In this document: positions 1-9,900 of the stretch, one piece after another
Layout of the letters: every line of letters starts with the position of its first letter
Position numbering within the stretch: position 1 is the stretch's first letter
Assembly: GCA_963735175.1 (NCBI GenBank)
Contig: CAVTJX010000017.1
Location: forward strand, 186,001-250,000
From: CAVTJX01 sp963735175
Lineage (GTDB): Bacteria > Electryoneota > RPQS01
Reading direction: 5' to 3'
DNA length: 64,000 nt
Notes under the pieces: generated by a model
What the model saw: only the letters and a program-made list of their open reading frames with translations
The model's database searches: none
What the model was told of the DNA's origin: nothing
Made by a program: the position numbers and the translations under genes

Positions 1-828
1 ATCGCCCACGAGAGCGTGTCGCCGATGACCACGCGCTCCCCCGTGAACAGGCCGAGGATCCCCGCCAGCACGAACATCAGCGGCACGCCGATATAGGGCA
101 CATACTGCGGCAACGCCTTGCCGCCGAAGAGCAGCGCGAGCAGCAACAGCAGCGGCAAAAAGAGCTTGAAACCGTACTCGCCATAGCGCGAGGGCGGCAG
201 CTTGGAAATCACGTCCGGATGGCTGAGGCCCTTTGGCGCTCTTGCCCGCGATAATGAAGGCGCAGACGATGGCCAGCGGCACCGCCGCAATCAGCAGCGG
301 CCAGCCGAAGCCGACGTAGGGCATATCGACGCCCGAGCCGATGAGCATCGCCGCGATGTTCACCGGCGGCGCGACCATGCCGAAAAAAGCGGCGGTGGCG
401 ATGAACGCTCCGGTCCGCGCCCGCGACAAGCCCGCGCTGAGCAGCACCGGGGCAATCATCGCGCCGGTGGTCAGCACGCAGGGCGCGGTCAGTCCCGTCA
501 GCATGCCGGGAAACATCACGAAGAGCGTAAGCAGCACGAGCAGCAGCCGCGGCCAGCGCCCGAGCGAGCGCACCGTGACGGTGTTCAGCGTGGCCAGCGC
601 GCCCGAGCGCTCGAAGACCGCCATGAAGAACAGCGACGTCACCACGAGCAGAATCGGGTCGAGGTAGAGCATCGTGCCCTCGACGAGTTCGCGCACGGGC
701 AAGCCGTTTCCGGCAATCAACGCGCCGGCGACGGAAGCCAGGAAGAGCGCGATCCCGGTGGGCCAGCGCAGGACGAACACGCCCAGCGACAGCGCCGCGA
801 CCATCCCCAGCAGAGCCCAGCCTTCCAT
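1..828 (-). CDS. TRAP-type large permease-like membrane protein (partial, frameshifted)
   Basis: The reading frame runs off the left window edge. It starts at the ATG at 828, preceded by GGAAG. The visible protein is almost all hydrophobic segments. It contains the stretches GMLTGLTAPCVLTTGAMIAP and GMVAPPVNIAAMLIGSG, which resemble the conserved loops of the DctM/TRAP large permease family (secondary transport of organic acids across the inner membrane). Frame is lost near 235: upstream reads ...CAFIIAGK, and the continuation KGLSHPDVISKLPPSRYGEY lies in another frame, so one base is probably wrong. It lies 81 bp downstream of a poly-gamma-glutamate system gene in the same orientation. No DctP binding protein or small permease is visible. 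The family call is by motif only and the substrate is unknown. Confidence 0.6.
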   Translation of the reverse strand, partial: MEGWALLGMVAALSLGVFVLRWPTGIALFLASVAGALIAGNGLPVRELVEGTMLYLDPILLVVTSLFFMAVFERSGALATLNTVTVRSLGRWPRLLLVLLTLFVMFPGMLTGLTAPCVLTTGAMIAPVLLSAGLSRARTGAFIATAAFFGMVAPPVNIAAMLIGSGVDMPYVGFGWPLLIAAVPLAIVCAFIIAGKSAKGPQPSGRDFQAAALALWRVRFQALFAAAVAARAALRRQGVAAVCALYRRAADVRAGGDPRPVHGGARGHRRHALVGD

Positions 829-909
829 CAGCGGGCTTCCGGCATGTTGGCTGAGAGGTGCGGTTGACGATTCAATAATGTCATATGAGATTTAGATTCG
901 AAAATCAAA

Positions 910-1920
910 TCAGGGTCGGGTCGGAGTCGGCCCGTGCAGAAAGTAAATTGGCGCTTGTCCGGGTGGGAGCAGCGGCGACGGATCAAAGGGCAGCCCGGCG
1001 GCGGTGGCAATGCCTTCGATGTGCAGCAGATTAAGCACCGGCACACCCGCCGCAAGAAAATCAAACACGATTCCGTCGACCGGCGCTTCGCCCTCGCCAC
1101 TGCGCCAGACGTCACTGGCGGGGTCGATCCAGCCGCCGGGAAGTTCGCGGCCTTCTTTACCCTTGCCCAGCATGGCCTGATTGCCGCCAATGTTGATGAG
1201 CAAGGTGTAGCTCTTCGGCGAGCCAAGCTGCTCGCGGCGCAGTGCCGACTGCGTTTTCAGCGAGCGTGACTTTAGAAACGAGTAGCCGAGGCTGTCGGCC
1301 TTGTGACGCAGAAAGGCTTTGCTGTCTACCGGCAGGCCGCCGCCCACGTCGCCCGTGCCGCCCAGCGTCACGAAATCGCTGCGATACATCAGCATTCCGT
1401 CGCGGTAGAGCGTGTCCTCAATATCCAGCCACGTGAATGCTTCCTCGTTCGCGCCGTAGCTCGACGCGCCAAGCGAGCAGACGCGCAGCGAGGAGACATT
1501 CAAGGTTTCCAGCGCCATCAACACGGCGAGGTTCATGCCGGGGAAAGAGCCTGTCATCGCCACTAACACGGAATCCCCCGCGCCGATGCCATGATCGATC
1601 AGCACGCGCACCACGTACGCCGCAAAATCCGGATTCGCCGCCGTCCGCTTGGCCTTCAGCGAGCCCAGCGTCGTCGTGATCGTGGAATACTCGACACCGA
1701 TCAGCCCCGTGCGATGCGGATCGACCACCGGGTCATAGAGTCCCAGCGCCAGCTTCTGCGCATAGAGGACCGCCTCCGCCCGACGCTGCCGCTTGGCCGC
1801 CTCCAGCATCAGACTGTACGCCGGATGCCGCCGCGGCACAGCAAACGCCACCTCCGCTACCAGCAGCAGGGCAACGAGCAGCAGTATTTTATTACGGTCG
1901 TGGCGGGTGGTACGGTTCAT
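910..1920 (-). CDS. Poly-gamma-glutamate system protein (PgsW-like)
   Basis: 336 aa with an N-terminal signal or anchor segment (about residues 10-27, ending AEVAFA). The body matches what I know of the 'poly-gamma-glutamate system protein' family: TGLIGVEYSTITTTLGSLKA, KRTAANPDFAAYVVRVL, GSFPGMNLAVLMALE, SLGASSYGANEEAFTWLD, and a glycine-rich INIGGNQAMLG region. Family members sit beside PgsB/PgsC polyglutamate synthesis genes and are exported or membrane-associated; the exact biochemical role is not established to my knowledge. It starts 30 bp after the stop of a gamma-glutamyltransferase-like lipoprotein gene and is followed by a TRAP-like permease, all on the same strand. PgsB and PgsC themselves are not in the window and may lie beyond base 1. 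Confidence 0.75.
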   Translation of the reverse strand: MNRTTRHDRNKILLLVALLLVAEVAFAVPRRHPAYSLMLEAAKRQRRAEAVLYAQKLALGLYDPVVDPHRTGLIGVEYSTITTTLGSLKAKRTAANPDFAAYVVRVLIDHGIGAGDSVLVAMTGSFPGMNLAVLMALETLNVSSLRVCSLGASSYGANEEAFTWLDIEDTLYRDGMLMYRSDFVTLGGTGDVGGGLPVDSKAFLRHKADSLGYSFLKSRSLKTQSALRREQLGSPKSYTLLINIGGNQAMLGKGKEGRELPGGWIDPASDVWRSGEGEAPVDGIVFDFLAAGVPVLNLLHIEGIATAAGLPFDPSPLLPPGQAPIYFLHGPTPTRP

Positions 1921-1949
1921 GAAGATCAGTCAGCGTTGGCCAGTCTATG

Positions 1950-3704
1950 CTAATATCCCGCCGGTGCGCCGTCGCGGCGGGGGTCGGCGGCGCCGGTCAG
2001 CGTGCCGACTTCATCCACCTGAATGGCATGAACGCCGCCGAAATACGAGTCTGCCGCTCCAGCGGATAGATCTTCCAGCCACGCTTGGCCAGATCATCGA
2101 GCGTCGCCTGGGGAATGCGATTTTCCACCACCAGGGTCTTCCCCGCCGGGAAGAAGCGCGGGGCATCCAGTGCCTGAGTTCAGCGGCATGCCGAAATCGA
2201 GCACGTCGATCAGCACCTGCGCCAGCGTGGGCGCGATGCGCGTGCCGCCGGGCGAACCGATGATCAGCACGGGGCGTCCGTTCTTGCGCACGATGGTCGG
2301 CGCCATGTTCGACGGCGGACGGCGATAGGGCGCAATCGCCTTGGCCGTTGTCGTGTCCGCGCCGAAATCCGCCATGTGATTGTTGAGCAGAATACCCAGT
2401 TCCGGCACCATCACGCCCGCGCCGAAAAAGTAGTTGATGGACTGTGTCAGGCTCACCAGGTTGCCCACGCTGTCGACAACGACGAGATGCGTGGTGTTGC
2501 CGGGACCAAATGCATGGATCGAATCCATGGCGCTGATTTTTTCGGGCACACTATCGGCACGCATGCGGCCACGGGCGGTGGCAATCCAACTGTCGGACAG
2601 AATCTGCGCCGCCGGCGCAAGCGTGTATTCGGGATCGCCGATCCACGTGTCCGCGTCCTTCAGCGCCTGGCGGCTGGCCGAAGCCAGTGTGTGGATGTAC
2701 TCGGGACTTTGATAGCCTAACGATCTGAGATTGAGCGGTTCGAGCAGCTTGAGAATTTCCAGCAGCGCGGTGCCGCCCGAGGACGGCGGCGGCAGCGTGA
2801 TGATCTCATACCCGTGATAATAGCCGTGCAGCGGCACACGTTCCCGCGCGTGATAGGCCATCAAGTCCTGCGAGCTGACAAACCCGCCCTGTATCATCAC
2901 CGCCGCCGAAATCTGATCGGCGAGCGGCGGATAATAGAGATTTTCCAGCCGCGTGCGGGAGAGAAAACGCAGTGTTTCGGCGAGTTTCGGCTGGCGCAGT
3001 TTCGCGCCGGGAGCGATTGGCAAGCCCTGGTCCAGGAAAACGCTGGCCAGCGTCGAATCGACCTGCAAGTCCGCGAGGTGGTCGAGGATCATCGCCGATT
3101 GTTTTCCGGAGACGGGATAGCCGCTATCGGCAAGGGCAATAGCGGGTGCCATGAGTTCTTCGAGGCGGCGCTTGCCGAAGCGCTGGTGCATTTCCTGCCA
3201 GCCCGCGGCGGAGCCCGGCACGAGCACGGCCGTCGCCCCGGCGCGCTGCACGAGGTGCAGCGTATCGGCGGGATTGAAATAGCGCGCGCGATTCATCACC
3301 GCCGGCGCGCGTTCGCGGTAGTCGATCACGTGAAAGCTGTCGCGGCGCGCATCGTAATAGAGCAAAAAACCGCCGCCGCCGAGACCGGACGCATGCGGTT
3401 CCACCACGTTCAGCGCGGCCAGAGTCGCGATGGCGGCGTCTACGGCATTGCCACCGTGCGCCAGAACGTCGCGGCCGATTTGCGAGGCCAGCGGATGCGC
3501 CGAGACTACCATCCCCCGCGATTTCTGAAGCGCCGTCGCATGCACAAAGTTTGTATCGGGCGGCGCGGGAGGAGCCGTGACAACGGGCGCAACGACGGGC
3601 GCCGGAGGCGGTGGCGGCGCGGCGGAATGCCGGGCGGTGGGACCGGGAGCGCAGCCGAGCACACCGGCAAGGAGGATAGCCAGCAGGGAAATGAGGTCTT
3701 TCAC
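1950..3704 (-). CDS. ggt: Gamma-glutamyltransferase/CapD-like lipoprotein (two frameshifts)
   Basis: Ntn-hydrolase of the gamma-glutamyltranspeptidase family, made as a precursor that cleaves itself before a threonine. Residues 1-18 form a lipoprotein signal (lipobox VLGC). A Pro/Ala/Val-rich linker follows to about residue 50, then the GGT domain with GGNAVDAAIATLAALNVVEP and the autoprocessing/nucleophile motif GNTTHLVVVD (Thr at about 404). The C-terminal part shows SPGGTRIAPT. An extra base near 2177 breaks the frame at GMPLN; the next frame continues DAPRFFPAGKTLVVENRIP. A second shift near 2045 restores GGVHAIQVDEVGTLTGAADP, ending at a TAG at 1950. It would act outside the cytoplasm on gamma-glutamyl bonds. 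Beside a poly-gamma-glutamate system gene it may trim or anchor the polymer (CapD-like) rather than degrade glutathione; this is inference. Confidence 0.85.
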
Positions 3705-3767
3705 CGGTACGTCACAGGTTCGTTTGGAAACGAAAAATCGTCCGAGAAATCCGCCACAACAGCGGAT

Positions 3768-4383
3768 TTACTTCTGACGCAGGTAAATCGTCGGTTCATC
3801 GAACAGCGTCTCCTCCGCACCGTATTTGGTGAGGAAGCGACGGATCTTCTCAGTTTTCGAGGTAATCAGCAGCGGTCCGTCAGCCATCACTCGTTCCAAT
3901 GTCAAGCCATAGGCTCGCCCAGCGTGCGCTTTCCGGTCGAATTCTCTATAGCTAAGATACTGTAATATCAGCGAATCCCCGGCAATTCGGTAGCGGATGA
4001 TCGCATGCATCGGTATCAGTAGGGTCTGCTCGAAAACCGGGAGCCGGGAATTCCGAAGTTCGCCGGGACGGATGTCCAGAAAATTTCTGCCTTTGATCGA
4101 TGTGGTAAGGATGTCCAGGCTGCCCGAGCGTCCGGAATCACTGGCGAATCCCTGCGCTTTCGATGATAGTAAGCTCCATATTATCAACGCAATCACCGAT
4201 GACGCTCAACGTATCTGACCCGCTTGCCCACGTGCCGATCAGGGTTGGGTCAAAGATCCGTTGATGGGGAAGGGCAAGCGGATGCACCGAGGCGAGATAG
4301 CAGCCGGTCAACGACAGGATCCCACCGCAGAGCGCTATCCGTACCGTCCACGCAACGATTCTGTGCGGAATTTTCATAGCCAT
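3768..4383 (-). CDS. Hypothetical lipoprotein (one frameshift)
   Basis: About 204 aa when read across one shift. The N-terminus has a lipoprotein signal with lipobox LTGC at about residue 28. The first frame runs from the ATG at 4383 to ...NMELTIIESAG and then hits a stop. An extra G in the GGG run near 4158 would rejoin it to FASDSGRSGSLDILTTSIKG and on to a natural stop at 3768. I do not recognise the family. The mature protein looks soluble, with mixed beta-like segments. It ends 63 bp before the ggt-like lipoprotein gene on the same strand, so it may head that cluster. Confidence 0.6.
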
Positions 4384-4563
4384 CTCCGGGAAATCAGCGG
4401 CCTTCCGGGCAAAGCATTTATCGCATGAAAATCCAAACCCTAATCAAACAAAGTTTCGGCACTGAGTCAAGCCGGAAACGGCCACTCGCGAGCCCTTGCA
4501 ATTGTCTGGAGAACGGCTATCTTGCACAGAACGTGAAGTCGGCCCACACAAAGTGAGATCTCC

Positions 4564-5401
4564 ATGAAGCGCACTGGGTACGGATGGCTGGCGCTACTCC
4601 TGTTACTGGCCGGTGGTCGTGCAACCGCGGCGACGCTGCTGTGGCAGGGCGATTCGGCCACGACGATCGCTTCCGTGGCGCAGCAGAAGACGCTCTTTCT
4701 CAGTCTTTCCGAGGTGGCGCAAAAGCTGCCCGTAACGTTGCGGCGCGACGCCGAGGCGGGGTTGTTCGTGCTCTGCACGGCGGCCAATTGCCGGCCCGTG
4801 TACGGCATCGACGAAAGCGAAGTGGCGATCGTCGACAGCGCGGCCTTTGTTTGCGTGGACGCCGTGGCCGAGGCGCTGGGCTGCGCGGCGAAGCTTCGCA
4901 AGCGCGATCAAGTGGAGACTGGATTGCGCCGTGGCGAATGTGCGCGTCGGTTCGGAGGTGGGTTCGCACGCGCCGGGATTCCGGTTGCCGGATGCGAGGA
5001 TTCGCTGGTCACGCTTACCCGTTTGCTTACACGCGGCCCGCTGGTAATTGCGTTTGTGCGCTCGGGCGATTGGGATCCGCAGAGCAAGACGCTGCTGACC
5101 GCATTGCAAGCGCGGCAGGATTCGCTGCGCGGCGCAGGCGTGGAACTCGTCGCTGTTCACGGGTACGAAACCAAAACGGCGGCGAAGTGGACGGCGGCGC
5201 TGAAGCTCACCTTTCCGCAACTCGCTGACCATCTTTCGGCGGTGATGCGCGGCTACGAGGTTTTCGACAAGGGCAACCTCCCCCGCCCTGCCCTGTTTCT
5301 GATCGACCGCACGGGCGTGATTCGAATGCGGCAGATGCTCGATCCGGAATTGCCAACGCCAGACCTGGCGACCGCTGATGGAAGCAGTGGGCAAGCTGTG
5401 A
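4564..5401 (+). CDS. Exported redoxin-domain protein (AhpC/TSA-like), frameshifted
   Basis: Starts MKRTGYGW with a signal peptide ending near RATA. Residues about 25-115 form an unrecognised domain resembling an oxidase N-terminal/stalk-like module. A redoxin domain follows. Its entry motif VGSEVGSHAPGFRLPD is present but in a different frame between about 4910 and 4998. Before and after, the frame is the initial one (LTRGPLVIAFVRSGDWDPQS, ALFLIDRTGVIRMRQM). A third shift near 5370 gives MEAVGKL and a stop at 5399-5401. Continuing in the unshifted frame to 5535 adds a tail unlike any redoxin. The usual peroxidatic Cys position reads VRSGDWDP, so a peroxidase role is doubtful. It is one of the few plus-strand genes here. 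Confidence 0.6.
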
Positions 5402-5573
5402 AGAAACTGCGGAATATTGGCGCTATCGCTGCTAGACCGTTTCTTGTTGGGCATAGAGAAAGGGTAGACCATGTAGATCTACCCATTGTCCGAAGTCGAA
5501 TCGCCGGTCCAGCATCACGTGGCATGAACGCGTAAATGCTAGGGGCGTATGGCTTCCTCCGTGTTCTGATGAC
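5402..5573. other. Short intergenic stretch after redoxin gene
   Basis: 172 bp between the redoxin stop and a small minus-strand gene. A weak 7-bp inverted repeat around 5460-5485 (GGGTAGA/TCTACCC) is the only structure seen. No gene is supported. Confidence 0.4.
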
Positions 5574-5804
5574 TTAAGAGATTAGAACATGACGCACAGG
5601 AATATTCTTGAACTGAATTTCGGGCTCTTCCGCGCCCTCAGATTTGACGACACGGATGTCGTATTGACATCCCCACTGGCTGACAATGTTCAGAACATAC
5701 GGAAGCGGGCAGAGATGTCCTTCAAAGAAGAATTCTCCCTGGGGCGTTCCGATCGCTACGGTAATTTGCTTTCCGTCCAGGAAAACGATTACTTGGGTTA
5801 ACAT
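5574..5804 (-). CDS. Small hypothetical protein
   Basis: 76 aa starting MLTQVIVFLDGKQITVAIG at the ATG at 5804, preceded by GGAG at a suitable distance, which is why this start is preferred over an upstream one. The sequence looks protein-like (alternating hydrophobic strands, a single GTPQGEFFFEG turn, two cysteines), but no family is recognised. It lies at the edge of an AT-rich stretch whose base use differs from the rest of the window. It could be a late acquisition. Moderate-to-low confidence. Confidence 0.4.
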   Translation of the reverse strand: MLTQVIVFLDGKQITVAIGTPQGEFFFEGHLCPLPYVLNIVSQWGCQYDIRVVKSEGAEEPEIQFKNIPVRHVLIS

Positions 5805-6410
5805 GAGGCATTCTCCATAATGAATGGTTTCGAGATTTCGAGAAGAGGCTGAAGCATAATCGACCTCCATGTGTTTGAATTTACTTTGCTTGAAACAGAT
5901 TCAAGTGTTTGAAAACGAGTGATCACCTGATGATTTACGAGCTGTTCATATTCCCGTCCATTATTCAAATTGGCGAGTTGGCGGCTCGGAAACGTAATGT
6001 ATAAGAGGTTCTTACTATTTAAAGCCTCCTTTTCTTTGTTTGAAATGAATGCAAAAGGCCATTTGCAATAAATTATCTCTTTCATCTACCAATGATTTAG
6101 TACATTCTAGAAAAAAGTAAAAATATTTGGTCTGTGATATGCGCACTATTGACATTATTGCTTGAGATAAGTATTTTGGGTCAGGAATTAAGCAACTACT
6201 TGTTGACAAATAGTAAGTATTTGCTGAAGAGTTGACACGAGAACTTGGCAATGCCTAACGGATAGGATGGAGGGAAATATTCCTTTCTTCCTTTTTTATT
6301 AGACTTTAGCTCAAAAATAGAAAACGAATGACGGAGATAGCTACGGTTACAAAAAAGTAAACGTAGAAAGCCCTGTCCGAATATTTCGGCCAGTTCTCCA
6401 TCATTTCCCT

Positions 6411-6454
6411 ACAGCGAAAGACCCGGGGACCAATCCGATCTTTCGCTGTTTTTT
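6411..6454 (+). terminator. Rho-independent terminator
   Basis: Perfect 11-bp stem ACAGCGAAAGA / TCTTTCGCTGT separated by 17 bases and followed by a run of six T on the plus strand. No plus-strand gene ends nearby, so it probably ends a small RNA or an unannotated transcript. Confidence 0.75.
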
Positions 6455-6654
6455 AACATCGTGAAAAAAAACGTAGAAATCAAGTTCTTTTAGTGTGCCT
6501 TAAGCATGCCTTAGTTTATTCATAAGTATCTGCATTGTTTTACCATGCACAGGGAACATTAGATGCAACATGGCATGATTTCTTCTGACTTAGAGGCGAA
6601 CTCCGCCTCGATGTGATTGTAATTTGTTAGAGAGACAATTGCCGCTGGTTGAAG

Positions 6655-6683
6655 AGCGCAGCCGACATCGGTTGCGCTTTTTT
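6655..6683 (+). terminator. Rho-independent terminator
   Basis: Nine-base-pair stem AGCGCAGCC / GGTTGCGCT (one G-T pair) with loop GACATC and a T6 tract on the plus strand. It lies just downstream of the minus-strand DUF2188 gene's stop and is oriented away from it, so it serves a plus-strand transcript. Confidence 0.75.
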
Positions 6684-6703
6684 CGCGTCAACTTCTGCTT
6701 ATA

Positions 6704-6964
6704 CTAATGCTCGGTGTCTTTGATTGTCGAAGGATCGTTACCGAATGAATCTTTACTGATAATCCGGCCATCGGAAAGCCGTTGTTCGATCAATTCCGCA
6801 CCATCCCGTTTCGCTAAATTATGCGCATAATCGCGAGCGGCCTCTTTCGTATCAAAGAGTTTGGACGCTCTTTCAGCTCCGCCACGCTTCACTTGGACAC
6901 GATTGTCGCCTGTATGAGGTCCAACAATCACAGGTGCGGGTATCGATTTTTGATTTCTCGCCAT
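6704..6964 (-). CDS. DUF2188 domain protein
   Basis: 86 aa. It fits the DUF2188 pattern: an N-terminal strand with VQVKRGGAERASKLFDTK, a helix EAARDYAHNLAKRDGAELI, then DGRIISKDSFGNDP. Function is unknown in the family; many members are small, stand-alone and found in genomes with horizontally moving genes. The start is supported by GGGAGGGAAGT directly before the ATG. It follows the nrdJ stop by 30 bp on the same strand and may be co-transcribed. Confidence 0.75.
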   Translation of the reverse strand: MARNQKSIPAPVIVGPHTGDNRVQVKRGGAERASKLFDTKEAARDYAHNLAKRDGAELIEQRLSDGRIISKDSFGNDPSTIKDTEH

Positions 6965-6994
6965 ACTTCCCTCCCAAGAAGTTTAGTTTACTGT

Positions 6995-9900
6995 TTAGCT
7001 GCAGCCGCTGGTGCCGCCGCAGGAGACGCATTTTAAGCAGGTGCCGTTGCGGACCATGGTGAACTGGCCGCACTCGGGGCAGGGATCACCTTCGTAGCCT
7101 TTGAGACGGGCTTCGGCGATGAGATTGCCGTGCGAGTGGCCGTTGCCGTGGCCATTGCCGTTGTGCGCGGCGACCTTGACATGCGAGCTGCGCGGCGCGT
7201 TGACGAGGTGATGGGCTTCCTCCACGGCGTCGGCTCCGGCTTGACGGCGGGCGGCGTAGGAATGCTTGGCCACCGGGGGCGATCGCCTCCTCCGGCACTT
7301 CGGCGGGTTCGGCGGGGAACTCTTCCTCTTCGGCGGCGGCCTCCTGCACGGTATCGTGGCGGTTGGCTTCGGCCTGCGGGTCGAGGTGCGCGAGGTCGTC
7401 GCGGCCCAGATAGGTGATCGCCAGTTCGCGGAAGATGTAGTCGATGACCGAGGTGGAATAGCGGATCTGCTCGTTGCCGGTGACGAGGCCATTGGGCTCG
7501 AAGCGCGTGAAGACGAAGGCGTCGACGTATTCTTCGAGCGGCACGCCGTGCTGCAAACCGAGGCTGATGGCAATGGCGAAGCAGTTCATGAGGCTGCGGA
7601 AGGCGGCGCCTTCTTTGTGCATGTCGAGGAAGATTTCGCCGAGTGTGCCGTCTTCGTACTCGCCCGTGCGCAGATAGACTTTGTGGCCGCCGATGCGGGC
7701 CTTCTGCGTGTAGCCGCTGCGGCGGTCGGGCAGACGATGGCGGCGCGTCTGGTAAATGATGCGCTCGACGATCTGCATCACGGCTTCGTGCTTGCTCTCA
7801 GCCTCGATTTCCGGTTCGGCCTCGGCGGAATCGATGTCGTCGGCCTGCGTGTTCAGCGGCTGGCTGAGTTTCGAACCGTCGCGGTAGAGGGCCACGGCTT
7901 TGAGCATCAGCTTCCAGCCGCGCGTGTACGCGTCCTTGATATCGTCAACGGTAGCCGCGCCGGGCAGATTGATCGTCTTCGAAATCGCGCCGCTGATAAA
8001 CGGCTGGGCGGCAGCCATCATTTCGAGATGGGCAAACGGCAGAATGAAACGCTTGCCATACGGTCCACAGGTGCTGGCGCAGTCGAAGATCGGCAGGTGC
8101 TCGGGCTTCAAGTGCGGCGCGCCCTCGATGGTCATGCGGCCGCAGATGTGATCATTGGCCGCGCGAATCTGCTTTTTGGTGAAGCCGAGCGCGGTGAGGA
8201 GATCGCCCTTTGCCAGATGCAGATCGTCCTCGGTCAGCTTCAGATCGCGGCGGATAATTTCTTCGCCCACGACCCAGGGCACGATGGCGAAGGTGATGTC
8301 GAACGCGCCTTTAAGGGACTCTTCGATGCGTTGCAGCGCTTCGTCGGGCAGTCCTTTTTCGCGCAGTGAATCGCGATTGATGACGGGCGCGCCGTCGAGC
8401 GTGCCGGTGCCGCGCACGTACTGGCTGATCTGGCGGATCTGGTCCTCGCGATAGCCGAGGCCTTCGAGGGCGAGCGGCACACTGCCGTTGATGATCCGGA
8501 AATAACCGCCGCCGGCGAGCTTCTTGTATTTCACCAGGGCGAAATCAGGCTCGATGCCGGTGGTATCGCAATCCATCAGCAGGCCAATCGTGCCGGTGGG
8601 GGCGATGACGGTCGCCTGCGCGTTGCGGTAGCCGTGCAGGCCGCCGAGGGCGAGGGCTTCATCCCAGACGGCGCGGGCGGAACGGCTGAGGTCGCGCGGG
8701 CAGTAATCGGGATTGAGGCCGCGCGGTTGAATGGAAAGTGTTTCAAAGCTGTCGAGTGTACCATTATAAGCGGCGCGGCGGTGATTGCGGATCACGCGCA
8801 GCATTTCGTCGCGATTGCGCACGTAGGCGGGAAACGCGCCGAGCTGGCTCGCCATTTCGGCGGAGGTGCGATAGCATTCGCCGGTCATGACGGCGGAAAT
8901 CGCGGCGCACCAGGCACGGGACTCGGGGCTGTCGTAGGGCATGCCAAGGACCATCGCCATCGTACTGAGATTGGCATAGCCAAGACCAAGGGTGCGGTAT
9001 TCCCAACTGCGGCGCGCGATGGCTTTGGAAGGGAACTGCGCCATTTGCACGGAGACATCAAGCACCACGGTCCAGAGACGCACGGCGTGGCGGAAGCTGT
9101 CGATCTCGAAAGCGCGCGTCGGCACATCGAGAAACTTCATCAGATTTAAACTCGCCAGATTGCAGGCGGTGTCATCGAGGAAGTTGTACTCACCGCAGTT
9201 GTGAACCGCGATGCCGTTAGCCACGAAGTGCGCCGTTTCGGGCTCCGTCAGGTCAAAGACCGGCTCATCACCCAGATATGAGAGGGAATCCACGGTATCG
9301 ATGAGAGATTCAGCATAAGCAGCGACCGTCTGATTCAGCTTTCGGAGGGCTTCCGCCTTGGCGGACTCCTGCATAAAACCGATTTCGACTTCGTACCGGA
9401 GGCGGGACTGACGGCTGATGCGCAGGCTGTGCGATGGCGCCACCGGATACTCTTTCACGCCACCCGCGCCGTCCGGCAACAGGGTCGTGAGGGCGCCAGC
9501 GCGGCGGTTCTCGTATAGCTTCGCCTTAATGCCGAAATTCAACAGCAGGAGCTGAACCTGCCGCAGCAGTTCGAGCGATGAGGAATCGAGGGCGACGTAT
9601 TGCGCCTTTTCGCCATAATTCGCCACCGTGCCATCAGCCGTAAACAGACCCCGAAGCAGCGCAACTTGATCTTCCCGCCGTAAGCGGAACGCCGCTGCGG
9701 TGAGGCGTTTATCGAGACTACCTTCGTCGAGCACAGCCATCTCTTTAAAAAGCGCCAGGATGCGCGGGCTGCTGACATGCGCGCGAACAGTCGTAGCCGT
9801 CTCAATCGTTCGTCCGGGCTTGTTATGCTCGCCAAGTTCCGGCCGCAGGCCATTGATCACACTTGTAGCCCACTCGACAACCGAATCCTCGGTTTTCGCC

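Larger units (their letters stand above)
5805..6703. other. AT-rich, mostly non-coding stretch with two plus-strand terminators
   Basis: About 900 bp of clearly lower GC than the flanking genes. Two short minus-strand frames (5798-6085 and 6015-6251) have poor ribosome-binding sites and no recognisable motif, so I do not call them. Two strong plus-strand intrinsic terminators (6411-6454 and 6655-6683) have no plus-strand coding gene directly in front of them, suggesting short untranslated transcripts. The word AAACGTAGAAA occurs near 6360 and again near 6469. Confidence 0.5.

Noticed and set aside
202..895. Plus-strand frames rich in Arg/Gly/His opposite the permease
   Set aside because: They mirror a clear membrane-protein reading on the minus strand, have biased composition and no family motif.
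5798..6251. Two minus-strand short frames in the AT-rich region
   Set aside because: Weak ribosome-binding sites, overlap with each other, no motif; likely chance frames in AT-rich DNA.
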